Positions 43,757 through 47,652 of a DNA stretch of 47,652 nucleotides are shown here, in pieces. This stretch comes from Streptomyces cinnamoneus (GTDB lineage: Bacteria; Actinomycetota; Actinomycetes; Streptomycetales; Streptomycetaceae): NCBI RefSeq assembly GCF_014650495.1, contig NZ_BMVB01000035.1, forward strand, positions 1 to 47,652, read 5' to 3'. The position numbers and the translations under genes were made by a program. The notes beneath the pieces are model-generated. The model made no database searches and was not told the DNA's origin. It saw only the letters and a program-made list of their open reading frames with translations. Each line of letters opens with the position of its first letter. The first letter of the stretch is position 1.

Positions 43757-44188
43757 GTGGGAACCACGAGGATTCTGACTGTTCCGTTCGCCCTGGGGCT
43801 GGCGCTGACCGCCGTGGCGGTCACCGGGCCCGCGTCCGCATCCGCACCCGCCGTGCCGGCACCGGCGCCCGCGGGCGAGACGGTGCTGACGAACAAGGAC
43901 CACGGCCGGACCGTGACGGTGAACAGCGGTGACGTCGTGACGGTCCGGCTCACCGGGTCCCGCACCCCGGGGGCGACATGGGTCTGGAGCAAGCCGGTGA
44001 CCGGCGATTTCTGGGTGCTCCTGCCGACCGGCTCCTCGGCCTCGCCGGACGGGAGCGTCACCGCGGACTTCCGGGCGGGGGAAGCCGGGACGACGACCGT
44101 CGGCTCTTCCGGCAGGTGCGTTCCCGACGCCGGTCACGTCTGCGCCCAGGTCATCCTCCCCTGGAAGGTCACGGTCGTCGTGAAGTGA
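43757..44188 (+). CDS. Secreted chagasin-like (I42) protein
   Basis: A 143-residue product. A signal peptide (RILTVPFALGLALTAVAVTG, cleaved near ASA) precedes an immunoglobulin-like domain. TVTVNSGDVVTVRLTGSRTP and GATWVWSKP correspond to the loops of chagasin-type cysteine-protease inhibitors (VRL...TGY-W region), and QVILPWKVTVVV resembles the last RPW-type strand. Two cysteines (SGRCVPDAGHVCAQ) could form a disulfide. GTG 43757 is preceded by GAGG. Inhibitor activity is an inference from the pattern; other Ig-like roles are possible. Confidence 0.6.
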   Translation: MGTTRILTVPFALGLALTAVAVTGPASASAPAVPAPAPAGETVLTNKDHGRTVTVNSGDVVTVRLTGSRTPGATWVWSKPVTGDFWVLLPTGSSASPDGSVTADFRAGEAGTTTVGSSGRCVPDAGHVCAQVILPWKVTVVVK

Positions 44189-44213
44189 GCGGAGGTCCGT
44201 GCTCCAGGGCCGG

Positions 44214-44657
44214 CTAGCCGTCCGCCGACGGGTCCTGCGCCGCCCCGTTGTACCGCAGGAGGTAGTCGGCGAAGCGGCTGAGGTCGGCCTCGTTCCAGTC
44301 GGCGAGCCGCTCCTGGAAGGCCGCCAGCCGGCTGGCGGCGACCTGGGCCAGCGTCTCGGCACCCGCGGCGGTCAGGTGCAGCACCTGCACGCGCTGGTCG
44401 TCCGGGTCGACGCGACGCTCGACGAGACCGAGGCGCTGCAGCGTGGCGACCTGACGGCTGACCGTCGACTTGTCGAGCAGGTAGTGGGCGGCGAGGTCCG
44501 TCGCCCGGCAGCCCTGCTGGTCCTCCAGGTGCGCGAGCAGGGTGAAGGAGACGAGCGAGAGCTCGGGGTGCATGCGGGCGGCGGTGGCGCGGGCACGTCG
44601 GGCGAAGGCGGTCAGCTCGCGCTGGATGGTCGCCACGGATTCGTCACGGTGGGCCAC
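44214..44657 (-). CDS. MarR-family regulator
   Basis: A 147-residue regulator with the MarR winged helix: LSLVSFTLLAHLEDQQGCRA, TDLAAHYLLDKSTVSRQVAT, LQRLGLVERRVDPDDQRVQV, LHLTAAGAETLAQ. It is divergent from a DUF3533-like membrane protein gene, with two palindromes between them, so it most likely represses both and responds to a phenolic or drug ligand. GTG 44657 has AGAGGA six bases upstream. Confidence 0.92.
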   Translation of the reverse strand: MAHRDESVATIQRELTAFARRARATAARMHPELSLVSFTLLAHLEDQQGCRATDLAAHYLLDKSTVSRQVATLQRLGLVERRVDPDDQRVQVLHLTAAGAETLAQVAASRLAAFQERLADWNEADLSRFADYLLRYNGAAQDPSADG

Positions 44658-44679
44658 GGGGATTCCTCTCAAGGTCGTA

Positions 44680-44721
44680 GTTGTATAGTACAACCTCTGG
44701 GGTAGGTTGTATTTGCCAACC
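44680..44721. promoter_or_regulatory. MarR operator palindromes in divergent promoter
   Basis: GTTGTA-TAG-TACAAC (44680-44694) is a perfect inverted repeat, and GGTTG-TATTTGC-CAACC (44705-44721) is a second. TTGTAT and TAGGTT spaced 16 bases apart form a possible plus-strand promoter across them. Both would be covered by the MarR protein, shutting off its own gene and the transporter-like gene. Confidence 0.75.
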
Positions 44722-44807
44722 ATCTCGGGGGTGTGTTCCGACCGCCCCCTGCCCACGTCCCCCGCTCCCCAGCCCCTGCCCACCGCCGACCTCCCGAGGA
44801 AACGCCG

Positions 44808-45839
44808 ATGAGAAACACGACCGGCGGCGCACTGCGTCACGTACTCGCCCACCTGCTCACCCCCCTCCTGATGTGCATCGGTATGGGCCTGGCCTACCTG
44901 GGCGCCTTCGCCCACCCGGCCCCGCACGACCTTCCCGTCGCGGTCGTCGGGCAGGGCACGGACGCCCGGGCCCTGGCCAGGACGATCGAGGACAAGGCCG
45001 GAGACCGTCTGGCGGTACGGACGGTCACCGACCGCACCGAGGCGATACGGCAGCTGAAGGAGCAGGACGTCTTCGGCGCCTACGTCCCCGACCGGCGCTC
45101 TCCCGAGCTGCTGATCGCCTCCGCCGGGTCGGACACCACCGCCATGGCGGTCCAGAAGGTCTTCACGCCCGTCGCCCTGCACCAGGGCAGCCCGCTGAAG
45201 GTCACCGACGTCGTCCCGCCGGCCGAGGGCGACCCCACCGGCCAGGGCATCTTCTTCCTGCTCGTCGCGCTGAGCATCGGCTCCTACGCCTCCGTCGCGG
45301 TGATCGGCGGCGCGGGCGGGGCGCTGGCCATGCGGATGCGTGTGACGTTGGCCGCAGCGATGTCGCTGGTGGTGAGCGTGATCGGCGCGGTCTTCGCCGG
45401 ACCGGTCTTCCATCTGGTCGACCGCGGGCTGGCGGGGCTGTGGACGATGGCGTGGGTGTACTCGGCGGGCATCCTGCTCGTCGGCACCGGGCTGCACACC
45501 TTCCTCAAGCGCTGGACCACGCTGGGCGTGATGGTGCTGTTCGTCATGCTCAACTTCACCACCGCCGGCGGCGTGTACCGGCCCGAGCTGCAGAACGGCT
45601 TCTTCGCAGCCCTGCACTCCTTCTGGAACGGCGCCGGCTTCGTCGAGGGCACGCGCAGCCTCGTCTACTTCGACAGCACGGGGCTCGGACGGCACGTGGG
45701 GACGCTGGCGGCGTGGCTGGCCGTCGGCGTCGTCACGGTCGCCGTCGCCGCGGCCGTCGAGGCCCGGCGCGGCAAGCCGGCGCCGGCGGCACCCGCCCCC
45801 GCGACGGAGGAGGAGATGGAGGAGGCGGTCGGGGTGTGA
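44808..45839 (+). CDS. DUF3533/YhgE-like membrane protein under MarR
   Basis: A 343-residue paralogue of the protein at 37462-38553. One N-terminal helix (LLTPLLMCIGMGLAYLGAFA), an extracytoplasmic domain of about 130 residues with LPVAVVGQGTDARALARTIE, and five or so C-terminal helices (FLLVALSIGSYASVAVIGG, LAAAMSLVVSVIGAVFAGPV, LGVMVLFVMLNFTTAGGVYR). The tail is acidic (ATEEEMEEAVGV). It is probably a membrane component for export of a toxic compound sensed by the divergent MarR protein. GAGGA precedes ATG 44808. Confidence 0.83.
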   Translation: MRNTTGGALRHVLAHLLTPLLMCIGMGLAYLGAFAHPAPHDLPVAVVGQGTDARALARTIEDKAGDRLAVRTVTDRTEAIRQLKEQDVFGAYVPDRRSPELLIASAGSDTTAMAVQKVFTPVALHQGSPLKVTDVVPPAEGDPTGQGIFFLLVALSIGSYASVAVIGGAGGALAMRMRVTLAAAMSLVVSVIGAVFAGPVFHLVDRGLAGLWTMAWVYSAGILLVGTGLHTFLKRWTTLGVMVLFVMLNFTTAGGVYRPELQNGFFAALHSFWNGAGFVEGTRSLVYFDSTGLGRHVGTLAAWLAVGVVTVAVAAAVEARRGKPAPAAPAPATEEEMEEAVGV

Positions 45840-45856
45840 CCCCGCCTACACGCCCG

Positions 45857-45880
45857 CCCGCCGGGCCGCTGCCCGGCGGG
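45857..45880 (+). terminator. Hairpin after membrane protein gene
   Basis: CCCGCCGGGC-CGCT-GCCCGGCGGG forms a perfect 10-bp stem with a 4-base loop, 18 bases after the stop codon. Confidence 0.75.
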
Positions 45881-45937
45881 GTGCGCGGGCGGCCGGCGGG
45901 CGGCGGCGGGGCGGAGAAGGCGGGCGGGGCTGGCAAA

Positions 45938-46006
45938 ATGACCGGGACGGTACTTTTAGCCGCTGTTCATCCGAACAGGGGCTCTTTTTGTGACCGCACC
46001 TGTTGA
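45938..46006 (+). CDS. Candidate leader peptide of the MFS gene
   Basis: A 22-codon ORF (MTGTVLLAAVHPNRG then SFCDRTC) begins in the leader and its middle codons form the terminator hairpin and T-tract at 45958-45989. It ends 25 bases before the likely MFS start. This overlap is the architecture of ribosome-controlled attenuation, but no strong ribosome site precedes the ATG, so this remains an inference. Confidence 0.4.
   Translation: MTGTVLLAAVHPNRGSFCDRTC
45958..45989 (+). terminator. Intrinsic terminator/attenuator upstream of MFS gene
   Basis: AGCC-G-CTGTTC pairs with GAACAG-G-GGCT around an ATCC loop (45958-45983), ten pairs with one mismatch, followed at once by CTTTTT (45984-45989). 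This is a canonical factor-independent terminator, rare in this GC-rich genome. It sits just before the transporter coding region, more like an attenuator than a gene end. Confidence 0.7.
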
Positions 46007-46031
46007 CCGCCGCACACGAAGACGTCGAGGC

Positions 46032-47495
46032 ATGAACGTTTCTCTCTCTGACCACCGCGCCGAACGCAGCGCCGCCGACGGCACCGCCGGCGCGACGGGC
46101 GGCCGCACCACCCGGGTGGGCGTGCTGGTGGCCGCGCTCCTCACGGCCTGCATCGCCTTCCAGCTCAACGCCAGCATGCTCAGCCCCGCGCTCAAGAGCA
46201 TCGAGGACAGCCTCGGCGCCACCTCCGCCGAGATCGGGCTGACGCAGACCGCGTTCTTCACCTCGGCGGCCCTGTTCTCCCTGTTCCTGCCCCGCCTCGG
46301 CGACGTCATCGGCCGGCGCAAGGTGCTGGTCGGCATGCTGGCCCTCATGGCCGTGGGCTGCGTCGTCGCCGCCCTGGCGCAGAGCGTGCCCATGCTGTTC
46401 GTCGGCCGTGTCATCCAGGGCGCGTCCGGCCCGACGGTTCCGCTGTGCCTGATCATGCTGCGGGTCGAGGTCACCGAGCCCAAGCGGTACGGCACCCTGC
46501 TGGGCGTGATCACCGCCGTCAACGGCGGCATCGCCGGCGTCGACTCGCTCGCCGGCGGGTTCCTCGCCGACAACCACGGCTTCCAGTCCGTCTTCTGGGC
46601 CATGGCCGCCGTGGCGGCCGTCGCCACCGTCCTCGTCGCCACCCTGACGCCGGAGACCAAGGTCCCGGCCGCGGACCGCATGGACTGGCCGGGCGTCGCC
46701 CTCCTCGTCGTCTCGGTCGGCTCGCTCCTCATCGCGCTCAACGAGGCCGGCAAGCTGGGGGCCGCCCGCTGGGGCATGGTGGCCGCTCTGGTGGTCCTCT
46801 CCGCGATCGCCTTCGCGCTCTTCTGGCGGACCGAGGACCGCAGCAGCCACCCGCTGGTCGCCACCCGTCACCTCAAGCAGCGCGGTACGTGGGCGACGCT
46901 GCTGACCACCGTGCTCACGATGACCGGCGTGTTCGCCGTCATGAACGGGCTCATCCCGTCCTTCGCCCAGGACGCGCAGGCGGGGCTCGGCATGAGCGCC
47001 GAGGAGTCCGCGTGGTGGACCCTCACGCCCTACGCGCTCGCCGGACTGGCCATGGGCCCGCTCGCCGGCCGGCTCGCCGCGACCTTCGGCTACCGTCGCG
47101 TCCTGCGCATCGGCCTGGTGGGCGCGGTGGCGTCCGTCATCCTCATGATCGCCACCCTTCCCGCCCACTCGCACGGCATGCTCCTCGCGACCTCCGTCCT
47201 CGTGGGCATCACCTACGCCGGTGTGGCGAACATCGTCCTCAACGGCCTGGGCATCGTCCTCTCCCCCTCCGAGAACCCGGGTTTCCTCCCCGGCCTGAAC
47301 GCCGGTGCGTTCAACCTCGGCGCCGGCCTCAGCTTCGCCCTGCTGTACGCCGTCAAGACCGCGGTCCTGCCCGACGACCCCGCCTCGGCCGACGGGTACA
47401 CCGCCGGCATGATCGCGGGAGTGGTCATCCTGGCCGCCGCCATCGCGACGTCCTTCCTGATCCCCAAGCCGGTGGCAGCCGAAGCGCACGAGTGA
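46032..47495 (+). CDS. MFS multidrug-type transporter
   Basis: A 487-residue transporter. After a hydrophilic N-terminus (DHRAERSAADGTAG), family features include ALLTACIAFQLNASMLSPAL, motif A RLGDVIGRRKVLVGML, MLFVGRVIQGASGPTVPLCL and GLAMGPLAGRLAATFGYRRV. About fourteen hydrophobic segments fit the DHA2 group. It likely exports a small molecule. Starts at GTG 45990 or ATG 46032 are both possible; I prefer 46032 because 45990 lies within the terminator T-tract, though its ribosome site is poor. The gene converges with a hydrolase gene. Confidence 0.87.
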   Translation: MNVSLSDHRAERSAADGTAGATGGRTTRVGVLVAALLTACIAFQLNASMLSPALKSIEDSLGATSAEIGLTQTAFFTSAALFSLFLPRLGDVIGRRKVLVGMLALMAVGCVVAALAQSVPMLFVGRVIQGASGPTVPLCLIMLRVEVTEPKRYGTLLGVITAVNGGIAGVDSLAGGFLADNHGFQSVFWAMAAVAAVATVLVATLTPETKVPAADRMDWPGVALLVVSVGSLLIALNEAGKLGAARWGMVAALVVLSAIAFALFWRTEDRSSHPLVATRHLKQRGTWATLLTTVLTMTGVFAVMNGLIPSFAQDAQAGLGMSAEESAWWTLTPYALAGLAMGPLAGRLAATFGYRRVLRIGLVGAVASVILMIATLPAHSHGMLLATSVLVGITYAGVANIVLNGLGIVLSPSENPGFLPGLNAGAFNLGAGLSFALLYAVKTAVLPDDPASADGYTAGMIAGVVILAAAIATSFLIPKPVAAEAHE

Positions 47496-47513
47496 GCAGC
47501 AGCGCAGAACACA

Positions 47514-47556
47514 CGAAAGGGCGGCGGCATCCGCAGTGGATGCCGCCGCCCTTTCG
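47514..47556. terminator. Strong bidirectional terminator
   Basis: Arms CGAAAGGGCGGCGGCATCC (47514-47532) and GGATGCCGCCGCCCTTTCG (47538-47556) are perfectly complementary over 19 bases with a 5-base loop. It lies between the converging MFS and hydrolase genes, and A/T at both ends can act as short U-tracts in either direction. Confidence 0.9.
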
Positions 47557-47577
47557 GCGAGTGACTGCCCGGCTGGA

Positions 47578-47652
47578 TCAGTACGCGGAGTTGACGTTGT
47601 CCATCGAGCCGTACTTGTCGGCCGCGTAATTGCAGGACGCGGTGATGTTGGC
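47578..47652 (-). CDS. Transglycosylase (SLT-type) C-terminal end, cut by window edge
   Basis: Only the last 24 codons and the stop are present: ANITASCNYAADKYGSMDNV then NSAY. This is the typical C-terminus of small Streptomyces SLT-domain cell-wall hydrolases, the same family as the N-terminal part at 1-413. The catalytic region lies outside the window. It may be a separate paralogue. Confidence 0.75.
   Translation of the reverse strand, partial: ANITASCNYAADKYGSMDNVNSAY

Noticed and set aside
45990..46031. GTG 45990 as the start of the MFS gene
   Set aside because: The codon is right at the end of a terminator T-tract, and the extra 14 residues are a basic non-conserved-looking tail; not excluded.

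Overview
The window is typical Streptomyces-type actinobacterial chromosome. It has very high GC with strong third-position bias, many GTG starts, a B12-riboswitch-controlled metE, a glyoxylate-shunt aceA gene beside a RamB-type regulator, a B/F/G-type sigma factor, several SpoIIE-type phosphatases and many short-leader or leaderless promoters. The metE / hydroxyacyl-CoA dehydrogenase / aceA / regulator block matches, from memory, a conserved arrangement in Streptomyces chromosomes. No tRNA, rRNA, CRISPR array or insertion sequence was seen. All calls come from reading the sequence; no database search was run.

Left part (1-12.9 kb): the 5' part of a secreted cell-wall hydrolase, a small tyrosine-phosphatase-like enzyme, metE with its cobalamin riboswitch, an aceA-fadB operon facing a ramB-like regulator across a repeat-rich control region, a small membrane protein, a secreted Amidase_6 protein, a TerD-CAP-CAP fusion without signal peptide, a 25-codon gene for a bL37-like ribosomal protein, and a membrane SpoIIE phosphatase.

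Middle (13-30.5 kb): a probable decayed GAF fragment, a phytoene-desaturase-like flavoenzyme, a Ca2+/H+ antiporter, two GNATs (the second at the far end), two small secreted proteins (one with a long Ala-rich helix), a methyltransferase, a Cys-rich zinc-type protein, a TetR-MFS pair behind a palindromic and probably leaderless promoter, an isocitrate-lyase/PEP-mutase family enzyme with a BASS-type transporter behind a structured leader, an amino-acid permease, an aldehyde dehydrogenase with a repeat-rich promoter, a protealysin-type M4 peptidase and an RpiR-type regulator. Short tandem repeats of different period lie just 3' of five minus-strand genes.

Right part (30.5-47.6 kb) is rich in signalling: an ANTAR-GAF-PAS-SpoIIE phosphatase downstream of a 1173-residue soluble hybrid kinase with tandem HAMP domains and a degenerate second receiver; a sigma factor followed by a MEDS-HATPase protein (likely partner switch); ArsR- and MarR-type regulators next to two related DUF3533/YhgE-like membrane proteins; a Tat-exported PAF-acetylhydrolase-like esterase; a secreted chagasin-like protein; and an MFS transporter preceded by a short ORF that overlaps an intrinsic terminator with a T-tract, which looks like attenuation control. 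The window closes on the last codons of another hydrolase of the same family as the one at its left edge.
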